Source: Verrucomicrobiota bacterium
GTDB lineage: Bacteria; Verrucomicrobiota; Verrucomicrobiia; Opitutales; Opitutaceae
Assembly: GCA_016721945.1 (NCBI GenBank)
Contig: JADKHC010000002.1
Span: forward strand, 186,001 to 250,000
Reading direction: 5' to 3'
Length of the DNA stretch: 64,000 nt
Shown: piece after piece, positions 24,159 to 32,606 of the stretch
Numbering within the stretch: position 1 is the first letter of the stretch
Layout: each line of letters opens with the position of its first letter
The notes under the pieces: generated by a model
Told to the model about the DNA's origin: nothing
Seen by the model: only the letters and a program-made list of their open reading frames with translations
Database searches by the model: none
Program-made: the position numbers and the translations under genes

Positions 24159-24857
24159 TCAGGTCGGTTTCAATGCATAAAACCCTGCTTGCATGTGGGC
24201 GCGCCAGAAGAGTTCGGCGGTGGTGAAACCAACCGACTGAAACAACGCGAGGTGTTCAGCGATGCGGATCGGTTTCAGCTCGGTACCAAACCGGGCGAGA
24301 TGCGTTTCCACATCGGCGAGCGTGCGGCCTTGGCGAAGCTGGAACTCGCGCCAGCGGTGCAATCCGATTTCTCGTCCGCGAACGGAATCGCAATCGATAT
24401 TCTCGAAAACAATCAGGACGCCTCCCGGAGCGAGAATTTCGAAACAACCACGCACTGCCGCCAAACGGCCGACGGGGTCATGATAGTGGTGACACAACAT
24501 CGCGGTCACGACTTGCGCTTGTATACGCGGCATCAACGCGGGCAAGCCTTCACTCGGCGTCGGTGGGAGGATCGTGATTTTTGAGGACGGTTGACCGGCA
24601 AAACGCGCGCGAGCCTGCGTCAACATCGCTTCCGATGGATCAGCGAGAACGAACTGCGTGCGCGGAAAAGCAGGCAACGCACGCTCGATCAAAGCGCCCG
24701 TACCAGAACCAGTGTCCACCCACAACAGCGGTTCACCTGCAATTGAGCGCACGAGATCGAGCGTCTCGGCCTGAATCGCATCATAGAACGGAATGACGTG
24801 CCGGATTTCGGCATCATAGCGATGAGCGGGATGAACCGAAGCGTTGTCGTTGGCCAT
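24159..24857 (-). CDS. Class I SAM-dependent methyltransferase
   Basis: From ATG 24857 a 232-residue protein with a complete methyltransferase core: helix IPFYDAIQAETLDLVRSI, motif I LLWVDTGSGTGALIERAL, motif II FVLADPSEAMLTQARARF and AMLCHHYHDPVGRLAAV. It resembles small-molecule methyltransferases of the UbiE/MenG-like kind, but the substrate cannot be told. It is a monocistronic gene convergent with the GIY-YIG gene. Confidence 0.85.
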   Translation of the reverse strand: MANDNASVHPAHRYDAEIRHVIPFYDAIQAETLDLVRSIAGEPLLWVDTGSGTGALIERALPAFPRTQFVLADPSEAMLTQARARFAGQPSSKITILPPTPSEGLPALMPRIQAQVVTAMLCHHYHDPVGRLAAVRGCFEILAPGGVLIVFENIDCDSVRGREIGLHRWREFQLRQGRTLADVETHLARFGTELKPIRIAEHLALFQSVGFTTAELFWRAHMQAGFYALKPT

Positions 24858-24928
24858 GGTGAGCAAAGGTGGAACGTAAGACCAAACGCTTCAACTCAAA
24901 GGCAGGACAATACGCCGCATTGTCCTCG

Positions 24929-24957
24929 GCGGTTGCGGGGGAACCGCCCTACCCTCG
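24929..24957. repeat. Partial copy of the multi-hairpin repeat family
   Basis: GGCGGTT/AACCGCC hairpin followed by CTACC, matching one arm plus the outer stem of the element at 21093-21197. Confidence 0.5.
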
Positions 24958-24963
24958 GAATCC

Positions 24964-25061
24964 TTTCGGACTTCTTTGCGTCTTGGCGCCTCTGCGTGAG
25001 ACCCAACTACCATCGATAGGTCATTTGGCTCACGCAGAGGCGCTGAGACACAAAGAATACC
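24964..25061. repeat. Inverted repeat of the GCGCCTCTGCGTGAG type
   Basis: The left arm around TTGGCGCCTCTGCGTGAGAC and the right arm around CTCACGCAGAGGCGCTGAGA are reverse complements over about 30 bases with a 32-base spacer. Confidence 0.6.
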
Positions 25062-25168
25062 ATGTAGTACAGCGGATGATGGATCTTTCGCTGCGCTCAA
25101 GATGACAATCCCTCCGCTTCCGACCTTAGCGTTTATTAGCAGTAATTAGCGGTTTATCATGGTTCGAG

Positions 25169-26524
25169 TCAGCTCTGCGCTTCGATGAACTTGCGGACGG
25201 CGTCAACCGTGGCTGGGATGCGGTGCTTAACCAGCGGCTTCGACTTCAATGCTTCCAAAGCGCGATGCGTCGAATCGGTGCCGGTCGCTTGCTTGATCAC
25301 CTCTGGGAACTTCGCGGGATGCGCAGTCGAGAGAACAACGCTGGTGCGGTCGGGTGAAAGATCCTTGAAGCCGCAGGCGGTGTGTGGATCGACGATGTAT
25401 CCGTATTTCGAATGCACGTCGCGAATGATCGACGCGATCTCGGCATCGGTCGTGCGTGAAGCGGTGAAGCTGTCGCGATTGAAATTCTCGAACTTGTAGC
25501 GGCCTGTCTGTTTGAACTCGGCCATCACGGCACGCACGCGGGACGGATCGCGGTTTTCCATGAAGTACAGGAAGCGCTCAAAGTTCGAGGCGACCTGGAT
25601 ATCCATCGACGGCGCGTGACTCGGATGCACATCGGCGACCGAATAATCACCGGTGGTGAAGAGGCGGTAGAGAATATCGTTCTGGTTAGTCGCGACGCGG
25701 AAGCCGGTAATCGGCACGCCCATTTTTTGCACGAGGTAGCCAGCGAGGACGTTGCCGAAATTACCCGTAGGGACCACGAATTCCAATTTCTCGCGAGCAG
25801 CGGGAGGGAGGCGAAGCCAGGCGTAAATGTAGTACACGCACTGAGCGAGCACGCGCGCGAGGTTGATCGAGTTGACGGCGCTCAGGCGGTGACGAGCGCG
25901 GAAATCTTGGTCCTCGAAGATGGTTTTGAGTACGGCTTGCGCGTCATCAAACGTGCCATCAACTGCGAGTGCGAACACGTTGTCCGCGCCGGTGCAGGCC
26001 ATCTGGCGCTCTTGGAGCGGTGAGACTCGGCCATCGGGATAGAGGATGAAAATCTTCGCGCGGGCGCGGTCGAGCAAGCCATGGATGGCGGCCGCGCCGG
26101 TATCGCCAGAAGTGGCACCAAGCACGGTGAGCGATTCACTGCGAACTGCGCATTGGTGTTCGTAGAGATTGCCGAGGAGCTGGAGCGCAAAGTCTTTGAA
26201 CGCGAGCGTGGGGCCGTGGAAGAGCTCCAACACCCAGGTGCGCTCGTCGAGTTTCTTGAGCGGCGCGATTTCCGGATGGTCGAAGCGCGTATAGGATTTA
26301 TTGACTATTTTGCGCAACGTCTCGGATGGGATGTCGGTCGCGAAGAGTTTGAGAAATTCGAAGCAGAGTTCGGCGTAACCCAATTTAGCCCAACCATCTA
26401 GTTTGGCAGCGATGTCCGGCAAACGCTCCGGCAAGTACAAACCGCCATCCGGAGCGAGCCCGGTGGCCACGGCATCGGAGAAGCCAAGAGGAGGAGTTTG
26501 TCCGCGGGTTGAGATGAAGCGCAT
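25169..26524 (-). CDS. thrC: Threonine synthase
   Basis: A 451-residue PLP enzyme. It begins MRFISTRGQTPPLGFSDAVA and LAPDGGLYLPE, typical of the class I (long) threonine synthases; the PLP lysine lies in HGPTLAFKDFALQLLG near residue 109 and a phosphate-binding LGATSGDTGAAAIHGL follows. It makes threonine from O-phosphohomoserine. It lies downstream of lysC on the same strand, separated only by a four-helix-bundle gene, so the two probably once formed a direct aspartate-family unit. Confidence 0.96.
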   Translation of the reverse strand: MRFISTRGQTPPLGFSDAVATGLAPDGGLYLPERLPDIAAKLDGWAKLGYAELCFEFLKLFATDIPSETLRKIVNKSYTRFDHPEIAPLKKLDERTWVLELFHGPTLAFKDFALQLLGNLYEHQCAVRSESLTVLGATSGDTGAAAIHGLLDRARAKIFILYPDGRVSPLQERQMACTGADNVFALAVDGTFDDAQAVLKTIFEDQDFRARHRLSAVNSINLARVLAQCVYYIYAWLRLPPAAREKLEFVVPTGNFGNVLAGYLVQKMGVPITGFRVATNQNDILYRLFTTGDYSVADVHPSHAPSMDIQVASNFERFLYFMENRDPSRVRAVMAEFKQTGRYKFENFNRDSFTASRTTDAEIASIIRDVHSKYGYIVDPHTACGFKDLSPDRTSVVLSTAHPAKFPEVIKQATGTDSTHRALEALKSKPLVKHRIPATVDAVRKFIEAQS

Positions 26525-26526
26525 GA

Positions 26527-26600
26527 TATAAGGAAGAAGCCAGATGCCAGAGGCCGGAAGCCAGAAATCGGAGACAGTATCAGAATACAGAAGTCAGATA
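26527..26600. repeat. Left flank repeat of the four-helix-bundle gene
   Basis: GAAGCCAGATGCCAGAGGCCGG with further degenerate CCAGA words; this is the reverse complement style of the CTGGCTTCTGG tandem words at 27033-27118 on the other side of the gene. Confidence 0.6.
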
Positions 26601-27074
26601 TCAATCCCGAGAACGGGCGTCACGCAGCAAGAAAGGTTCCGGTTTGCTCATGATACTGCCGAGCATACGACCGATTTCACGCATGAGTACATAAACAGCG
26701 TCGAAATCAGTTGAAGCCAGATAGCCGTGATCTCTAGCGAACATCAGCCAGTTTTCGGTCTCCAGAAGCTCGGTGTCGCTGTCGGAAAGTTTGCTAACAA
26801 AGTGAGCTTCGTAGCGGCGCTTACCCCAAGCTTCCGCGATGTTTGCGCTTACAGAGCGTGAAGAGCGGCGGGCCTGATCGGTTAGCGCATATTTCTCTTC
26901 ACGCGGCCAGTCCTTGGAGAGTTTAAAAACCTGACGTCCAAGCTCAAAAGCTTTCTGCCAAACAACCAAGTCGGTAAAATGCCGGATCGGTGCCGAGGAT
27001 TGGCCCTTGTTTTTCGGAATCTGACTTGGGGCCTCTGGCATCTGTTTTGGGGTTCGGGTTTCAGATTCCGGCAT
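26601..27074 (-). CDS. Four helix bundle protein (23S rRNA IVS family)
   Basis: A 157-residue protein. The family core begins at about residue 32: RHFTDLVVWQKAFELGRQVF, then DQARRSSRSVSANIAEAWGK, and ends with a helix ending in MLGSIMSK, as in the S23 proteins first found inside 23S rRNA intervening sequences. Function is unknown. The first 20 or so residues are translated from the flanking repeat DNA, so the real start may be internal. The gene and its flanking inverted repeats sit between lysC and thrC, suggesting it arrived as a unit. Confidence 0.88.
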   Translation of the reverse strand: MPESETRTPKQMPEAPSQIPKNKGQSSAPIRHFTDLVVWQKAFELGRQVFKLSKDWPREEKYALTDQARRSSRSVSANIAEAWGKRRYEAHFVSKLSDSDTELLETENWLMFARDHGYLASTDFDAVYVLMREIGRMLGSIMSKPEPFLLRDARSRD

Positions 27075-27118
27075 CTGGCTTCCGGCTTCTGGCTTCTGGC
27101 TTCTGGCCTCTGGTTGCG
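27033..27118. repeat. Right flank repeat of the four-helix-bundle gene
   Basis: Degenerate tandem CTGGCTTCTGG-type words between lysC and the four-helix-bundle gene, partly inside its 5' coding end; inverted relative to the words at 26527-26600. Confidence 0.65.
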
Positions 27119-28333
27119 TTACGCTTTATCCAGACCAAACGCCGTATGCACGGCGCGGGCGGCTTCGTCAGCTTTGGCTTGGGCGATCGAGACGGTGATC
27201 TTGATCTCTGAGGTGCTGATGAGGTCGATGTTAACGCCAGAGTCGGCGAGCGACTGGAAGAGCGTGGCGGCCACACCGCTATGGGTCTTCATACCGACAC
27301 CGACGACGGAGAGTTTCGCGACCTGGTCTTGCGAGGAGATCGAACCACCGAGTTCCTTGAGCACGGGCTCGAGGGCGCGGGTGGCTTTTGAGACTTCGTT
27401 GGCCGGAGCGGTGAAAGTGAGATTCGCGACGCCGTTGCTGCCAGCGTTCTGGACGATCATGTCCACGACGATGTGGGCATCAGCCAGCGCGCGGAAAACT
27501 TTGGCGGCAGAGCCTGGTTTGTCAGCGAGGTTGGTGATGACGACCTTGGACTGGTTCTTGTCGACGGCGACACCGCGCACAACGACTTTTTCCATGGAGG
27601 CGACTTCTTCTTTCACGATTGTTCCTGGGTTGTAGTTAAAGGATGAGCGGACTTCGAAAACGACATCGTACTTCTTCGCAAACTCGACGGAGCGGTTCTG
27701 CATGACTTTCGAACCGGCGGAGGCGAGCTCGAGCATCTCGTCGTAGGAGATTTCCTCGATCTTGCGGGCTGTTTTTACGATGCGAGGGTCGGCCGTGTAA
27801 ACGCCGTCAACGTCGGTGTAGATTTCGCATTTGTCGGCTTTGATCGCGCTGGCGATGGCGATGGCGGAAAGATCCGAGCCGCCGCGGCCTAGCGTGGTCG
27901 TCTGGCCTTCGGGGCTGATGCCCTGGAAGCCGGCGAGGATGATGACGTTGCCAGCATTCAGGTCGGTCTTGAGCCGGGTGGCATCGATCGAGTGGATGCG
28001 GGCTTTCGTGTGCGCCTTGTCGGTCAGGATGCCGGCTTGCGCGCCAGTGTAGCTGATCGCGGGGACGCCGATGGCTTGAAGTGCAATGGCGGTGAGAGCG
28101 ATCGTTTCCTGTTCGCCGACAGCGAGTAGCTGATCCATCTCGCGCTCGCTGGGGAGCGGCGTGATCGCTTCGGCGCGGGCAATCAGTTCGTTGGTCACGC
28201 CCGAGCGAGCCGAGACGACAACCACCATTTGGTGACCGTCGTCGCGATACGACTTGATACGCTCGGCGACTTTTTTGATGCGTTCGACGTCACCTACGGA
28301 GGTGCCGCCATATTTTTGGACGATGATGGCCAT
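27119..28333 (-). CDS. lysC: Aspartate kinase
   Basis: From ATG 28333 a 404-residue protein with the kinase motif IIVQKYGGTSVGDVERI, VVVVSARSGVTNELI, FQGISPEGQTTTLGRGGSD and YTDVDGVYTADPRI, followed by two ACT domains (from about 265) with VVGVGMKTHSGVAATLFQSL in the second. It carries out the first step to lysine, threonine and methionine; the ACT pair normally mediates feedback by lysine and/or threonine. The open frame extends upstream to 28414 but those 27 residues do not match. The upstream DNA can fold (see finding), and lysC probably is transcribed with the genes to its left. Confidence 0.96.
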   Translation of the reverse strand: MAIIVQKYGGTSVGDVERIKKVAERIKSYRDDGHQMVVVVSARSGVTNELIARAEAITPLPSEREMDQLLAVGEQETIALTAIALQAIGVPAISYTGAQAGILTDKAHTKARIHSIDATRLKTDLNAGNVIILAGFQGISPEGQTTTLGRGGSDLSAIAIASAIKADKCEIYTDVDGVYTADPRIVKTARKIEEISYDEMLELASAGSKVMQNRSVEFAKKYDVVFEVRSSFNYNPGTIVKEEVASMEKVVVRGVAVDKNQSKVVITNLADKPGSAAKVFRALADAHIVVDMIVQNAGSNGVANLTFTAPANEVSKATRALEPVLKELGGSISSQDQVAKLSVVGVGMKTHSGVAATLFQSLADSGVNIDLISTSEIKITVSIAQAKADEAARAVHTAFGLDKA

Positions 28334-28634
28334 GGGCAGAGTCGAACAGTGGAAAGCAAAAACACGCCCGACCGCCAGCGGAAATTTCATTTTCCGTAAC
28401 CTTGTGGCAGGCAAGTGGCCGAAAAGGCTTCGGCAACGGGCTTTTGGCGGTGGAGTTTAGCCTTTCCGGCCTCACAACGTCGCTAGCGACGACTGCGTGC
28501 CAATCCGGTCTATGGAAGCAGGCTCCAACATCCCGGCCAAGCGATGTGCACCAGGGAGCGTCCGCCCAGTTGAGGATGGATCAGCATTCTTCGAAGTTGC
28601 ATGGACTGGTTCGGCTTTGCAGGCTCGCCGAACC
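28334..28634. other. Divergent lysC/GNAT intergenic region with foldable RNA
   Basis: No gene. Bases 28402-28477 can form a closed multi-stem structure: TTGTG..AGGC with GCCTCACAA, enclosing the hairpin GCCGAA/TTCGGC (28418-28434) and a GGCT/AGCC stem (28439-28462). A perfect palindrome CGTCGCTAGCGACG follows at 28478-28491. No known riboswitch could be matched with confidence. Confidence 0.4.
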
Positions 28635-29189
28635 ATGAAGGCCGGAGATTCTTCACCCACCCTTTTCGAAATTCGCGACTGCACCACGGCCGATGTGCCG
28701 GAAATTGGCGCGATCATCAACGACGCCGCCATCGCCTACAAAGGCGCGATCCCCGCCGACCGCTGGCACGAGCCGTACATGCCACGAGAAGAACTCGAAC
28801 GCGAGATCGCCGCCGGTGTACGCTTTTCTGGATATGTTGAAAAGGGCGTTCTGCTCGGAGTCATGGGGATTCAGGACGTGAAAGACGTTACGTTGATCCG
28901 CCATGCCTACGTTCGAACAACTGCCCGCAACCACGGCATAGGAGGAAAACTTCTCGCGCATCTCGTCACGCTCACACAACTCCCTGTCTTGATCGGCACG
29001 TGGGCCGCTGCGATCTGGGCTATCCGCTTCTACGAACGTCATGGATTCACCGTTGTCTCCGATGCCGAGAAAAACGTCCTATTGAAAAAATACTGGACCA
29101 TCCCCGACCGCCAAGTCGCCACCTCGGTTGTGTTGGTGGATGGGAAATACGGACAATCGAAAAACAATGATACTCCGGAGCATTTTTAG
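28635..29189 (+). CDS. GNAT family N-acetyltransferase
   Basis: From ATG 28635 a 184-residue protein with a GNAT fold: FEIRDCTTADVPEIGAIIND, GYVEKGVLLGVMGIQDVKDV, and the acetyl-CoA loop RNHGIGGKLLAHLV (motif A, Q/R-x-x-G-x-G/A) with WAIRFYERHGFTVV after it. The pattern resembles small-molecule N-acetyltransferases; the substrate is not known. Earlier ATG codons in this frame (28497) lie in sequence without family similarity. It is monocistronic. Confidence 0.85.
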   Translation: MKAGDSSPTLFEIRDCTTADVPEIGAIINDAAIAYKGAIPADRWHEPYMPREELEREIAAGVRFSGYVEKGVLLGVMGIQDVKDVTLIRHAYVRTTARNHGIGGKLLAHLVTLTQLPVLIGTWAAAIWAIRFYERHGFTVVSDAEKNVLLKKYWTIPDRQVATSVVLVDGKYGQSKNNDTPEHF

Positions 29190-29214
29190 AAACTGATGCC
29201 TGATCCAAAGATTC

Positions 29215-29319
29215 GGGGAGCACACGCGTCTCGCGTGTTGGTTCGGGCGTCTCGCCCGAGCCTTCCAAACCGCACCCGGCGGGACGCCGAGTGTGGCACG
29301 CGGGACGCGTGCGCTCCCC
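29215..29319. repeat. Multi-hairpin intergenic repeat
   Basis: Outer stem GGGGAGC..CACGCG against CGCGTG..CTCCCC encloses ACACGCG/CGCGTGT and TCGGGCG/CGCCCGA hairpins. It lies between the GNAT gene and the convergent AsmA-like gene. Confidence 0.7.
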
Positions 29320-29422
29320 AGACCAGCGCAACCGGACCCTCATACACATCTATTCGGGAGCTCTTGGTATTCGACCCAGTGGGAATAAAGGCCAATTTAT
29401 CTGAGACGTTGGTATAACTCGT

Positions 29423-32400
29423 TCACTTTCCGAAGAGATTGCCGAGTGGGCCGGCGGAACTGGCCAGCAGTTTTTGCAGGAGAATGTTCATGAGCGCATC
29501 GGTGCCGATTTCGGCCAGCGTGCCATCCACTTTGATCGGCGTGAAGAGCGGCGAATAGCCGAGCGTATCGGTGCCGCCTTGCAGCATGCCTTGCTTGCCG
29601 AACAACTCTGCGACGTGGCCGTGCGAACTCATTTCAAACTGGGCGGTAAGTGGTTGTTTCAACAACGGTACACCTTCCTGCTGCAAAATCGTGCCGCTGC
29701 CGGTGAGCCGGATCGTCGGCGAGATCAGAGTAAAATCACTCATCCGCGTGAGGGCCGCATTGGCATCGTGCGAGAGCTGGACATTGAGCTGGTCGAAGGG
29801 AATCAGTGCGAGCAACGAGGCTAACTCAATCGCAGCGGCGGCGGCGTTGCCTGTTTTCGAACCACCCGCCAGAGCCCCGACCACGCCTGTGATGTTGCTG
29901 ATCAGGCTGCCCGATTTCCCTTGGAAGCGATCTGAGAAAGCTTTCGGCAAAGCGAGTCCGCGAAATACTCCGCCTCGGCTGCTCAGCGTGAGATCAGCTT
30001 TGATCTTGCTGGCGAGCAAAGCGGCATTGGGCGCGATGCCCGAGAGTTTGCTCACGACATCAAACTTGCCTTCAACCGTTGGCTCTTTCTGCGGGTTGGC
30101 GGCTTTGAAATAGGGCGCTGGATCAAAACCGGTGACCGTTGCCTCGCCTGAAAAGGTGTATGGCTCGGGCGATTTCCCCTCGAACGTCATCGTGCCGTTT
30201 AGCGCGGCGGCGCTCTCCGCACCCAAGCCTGCCTTGATGTTTTCGAGACTGATGGCACCTGCTTCGATTTTGAGCTGACCGGTGACGTTGCTCACCTTCA
30301 CGTCAGGCGAGTAAACGATTTCCTTCAGCGCGAGTTTCAAGAGGCCGGTGCAGGCATTCCAGAAAGGCAACTTGTCAGCTTCGGGCTTAACTGCGCCGTT
30401 TTTGGCGGTAGCTTTCGGTTCAGCCTTTGCCGGTTGCGCGGAGGGTTTGGCTGTTTGTACCGGTTTTTGTTCGGGCTGAAGCGAGGCGGCCAGGGCCTGC
30501 AATGGCAACAAATCCTGAACGTAGATGGCGTTGCTCAAGACATCGGCTTCGATGTGGAGCGCGGGGGCGGTTTTCACGCGGGCAGCCAGCTCGATGTCGG
30601 ATTTGCGACCTGCGGCGTCCAACGTGAGCGGAATTTGAGCGACGATTTGACCATCCGGTTGGAGATCGACGCGGAGCCCAAGCTGGATCAGCGGGAGTTT
30701 TTCCACCTTGGCCGAACCAAGTTTGCTGACCTCGAAGTTCGCGGAGATTTGTTTGGTGGTGTCGATGTTGGCCGTGAATTCGCCTTTGACCACGCCCTGA
30801 TTGAGGAGCGTGGCGTACTGCGCGGCGACAGGTTGCGCGAGCAATGCGGGCAGATTGGCCTCCATGCGACCGGTGGCTTTGATCGGCTGTCCATCACCAG
30901 CGGGACATCCCGCCTTTACATTGGCGGAGAGAAGCGTCGCGGAACCACTGCGGAGAAATAGCTCCGAGATATCGGCCTGCCAGCCCTGCTGGGTCGAGTC
31001 AGCTGCCATTTTCACCGCGATGTCGAGGGCGCGCACCAGAGGCTTTCCGGCCTGCGAGACGTTCAGATTAGTGATAGTGATCGGTGCAGAGGGGCGCATC
31101 GCGAAACCGCCATTGCGGGCGCTGACAAAAAATTCGCCGCGCACATCGTCGCCGCTGAGCACGATGTCTTTGAGGAAAGGCTGGGCCCAGGCGAGCGGCA
31201 GCCCGTGCAAAGTCAGGCGCAACAACTCAGCGGAGGGATCGGTGACTTTTAACGCGCGTGTTCCAAGATCGTAGTCGAATTTTTGCAGCGCCTGCACGGA
31301 TGCGATCGGTTTGTTGCCTGAGACGGCGACGGAAAAACGTTCGATGCGAAGCAGGTCGCCTTGTTTGGAAAGATCAAAGTCGAGTTGGTTGCGGATGCGG
31401 CCCACGGCGGTGAGTTCGGGTATGATCACGGCGAGTTGCTCAACCGTGTTATCAACCCGGCCGCTGGTATGGATCAAAGAAAAGGTTCGGTCGGCTTCGA
31501 AGGCTCCCTCGCCCGTTGCACTAAACACCGGGAGTTGCAGGCCCAGCGTGAAAGGCGCGACATCGGCGTTCGACACATCCATCTTCCATTTGCCCGAAAG
31601 CGACGTGGCTCCCGCCGGGAAAGAAGCATCGAGACTGAAAAGGTTTTTTAACGCACCAGCCAGCGGTGTTTGCAGCGAGACGAGATACGCCTCGCCCGCC
31701 TTGCCGCCGTTGAGCACGAGTTCTGAATGCAGGTCCGCGCCTTGGGGGAATTTTTGGCCGATCGCCTTCACATCGGTGACGATGGAAACTTTCTGCAGCG
31801 TGCGCGGCGTGTCCATCAGGACCACGATCACACTGTTGATCGTAAGTTCCGACACGGGCGCATCCGTCACCGGCATGAGGATTTTTGAAACGTAGTTGAA
31901 GCGCCCTTCCCCACCCGCCTTGAGATTGCCGCCGGTGAAACGAACCGTGGCGCGCGAAGGCGGTTTGCCCGCTTCCGCTTGAAATGTCACTTCGCCCTCG
32001 ACGTCGATCTCATCGAGCGAGAAATCGACGGGGAGCCGCAGGAGCTTGAGCACGCCATCGAAGCTAAAGGGTTCCTTGCTCGCCGTCGTGGCCGCCGACG
32101 ACGAAGCGTTTTGGCTCCGGGCAGTAGTTGCGGTCGCAGGCGCGGCACCTTTTTGCACAACAGGCGGTACCGATAGGTCAACCTTCCAGCCCTTGGCGAC
32201 GAGTCGTTTGACGGCGATGTTTTTCCCTGCGGCCGAGGCCAGCGGCATCTCAATCGTCAACGAAGGCAAGTTGAGAACCATACCCGGTTTCTCAATTTTG
32301 ATATCGTTCAACTCGATCAGTTTGAGCCCGGCCGACACGCGGCCAACCCCAGCCTTCATATCGGCCTGGTTCGCGAGCGCACGACGCGCTGCCCAAGTTT

Positions 32401-32491
32401 GCACCGACGTATTAAACGCCAGCACAATGATGACCAACGTGAGCGCCGCTAGTACAGCGACACTCCAAAGGATCGGACGAAGAAGCTTCAT
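29423..32491 (-). CDS. AsmA-like large envelope protein
   Basis: From ATG 32491 a 1022-residue protein. A single N-terminal membrane helix (about 3-25, RPILWSVAVLAALTLVIIVL) anchors a long beta-rich periplasmic part. The segment AFNTSVQTWAARRALANQ with VSAGLKLIELNDIKIEKPGM right after the helix and the C-terminal half (FDPAPYFKAANP, GLALPKAFSDRFQGKSG, PTIRLTGSGTILQQEG) are typical of AsmA/YhdP/TamB-type proteins, which are thought to bridge phospholipids between the two membranes. A low-complexity Ala/Lys/Pro linker occurs near 680-720. It is monocistronic; the neighbouring efflux operon is on the same strand but 115 bases away. Confidence 0.8.
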   Translation of the reverse strand: MKLLRPILWSVAVLAALTLVIIVLAFNTSVQTWAARRALANQADMKAGVGRVSAGLKLIELNDIKIEKPGMVLNLPSLTIEMPLASAAGKNIAVKRLVAKGWKVDLSVPPVVQKGAAPATATTARSQNASSSAATTASKEPFSFDGVLKLLRLPVDFSLDEIDVEGEVTFQAEAGKPPSRATVRFTGGNLKAGGEGRFNYVSKILMPVTDAPVSELTINSVIVVLMDTPRTLQKVSIVTDVKAIGQKFPQGADLHSELVLNGGKAGEAYLVSLQTPLAGALKNLFSLDASFPAGATSLSGKWKMDVSNADVAPFTLGLQLPVFSATGEGAFEADRTFSLIHTSGRVDNTVEQLAVIIPELTAVGRIRNQLDFDLSKQGDLLRIERFSVAVSGNKPIASVQALQKFDYDLGTRALKVTDPSAELLRLTLHGLPLAWAQPFLKDIVLSGDDVRGEFFVSARNGGFAMRPSAPITITNLNVSQAGKPLVRALDIAVKMAADSTQQGWQADISELFLRSGSATLLSANVKAGCPAGDGQPIKATGRMEANLPALLAQPVAAQYATLLNQGVVKGEFTANIDTTKQISANFEVSKLGSAKVEKLPLIQLGLRVDLQPDGQIVAQIPLTLDAAGRKSDIELAARVKTAPALHIEADVLSNAIYVQDLLPLQALAASLQPEQKPVQTAKPSAQPAKAEPKATAKNGAVKPEADKLPFWNACTGLLKLALKEIVYSPDVKVSNVTGQLKIEAGAISLENIKAGLGAESAAALNGTMTFEGKSPEPYTFSGEATVTGFDPAPYFKAANPQKEPTVEGKFDVVSKLSGIAPNAALLASKIKADLTLSSRGGVFRGLALPKAFSDRFQGKSGSLISNITGVVGALAGGSKTGNAAAAAIELASLLALIPFDQLNVQLSHDANAALTRMSDFTLISPTIRLTGSGTILQQEGVPLLKQPLTAQFEMSSHGHVAELFGKQGMLQGGTDTLGYSPLFTPIKVDGTLAEIGTDALMNILLQKLLASSAGPLGNLFGK

Positions 32492-32606
32492 GAACAATTA
32501 AGGGGGGACGACGGTTAGACGCGCTGAACCCCAGAATGTTGCGAAAATGCCAAAGGTTCTGCCCCACGTCGATTGATTTTCGACGCGAGGGCAGACCAAA
32601 AAACAA

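Larger units (their letters stand above)
24858..25168. other. 311-base intergenic region with palindromic repeats
   Basis: No gene. It contains a partial multi-hairpin element (24929-24957) and a separate inverted-repeat pair (24964-24998 and 25031-25061). Confidence 0.55.

Noticed and set aside
28402..28477. Lysine, SAM or cobalamin riboswitch for lysC
   Set aside because: GGCAAC and CCACTTG resemble parts of known cores, but the overall order of helices fits none that I can reconstruct; kept only as a possible structured RNA.
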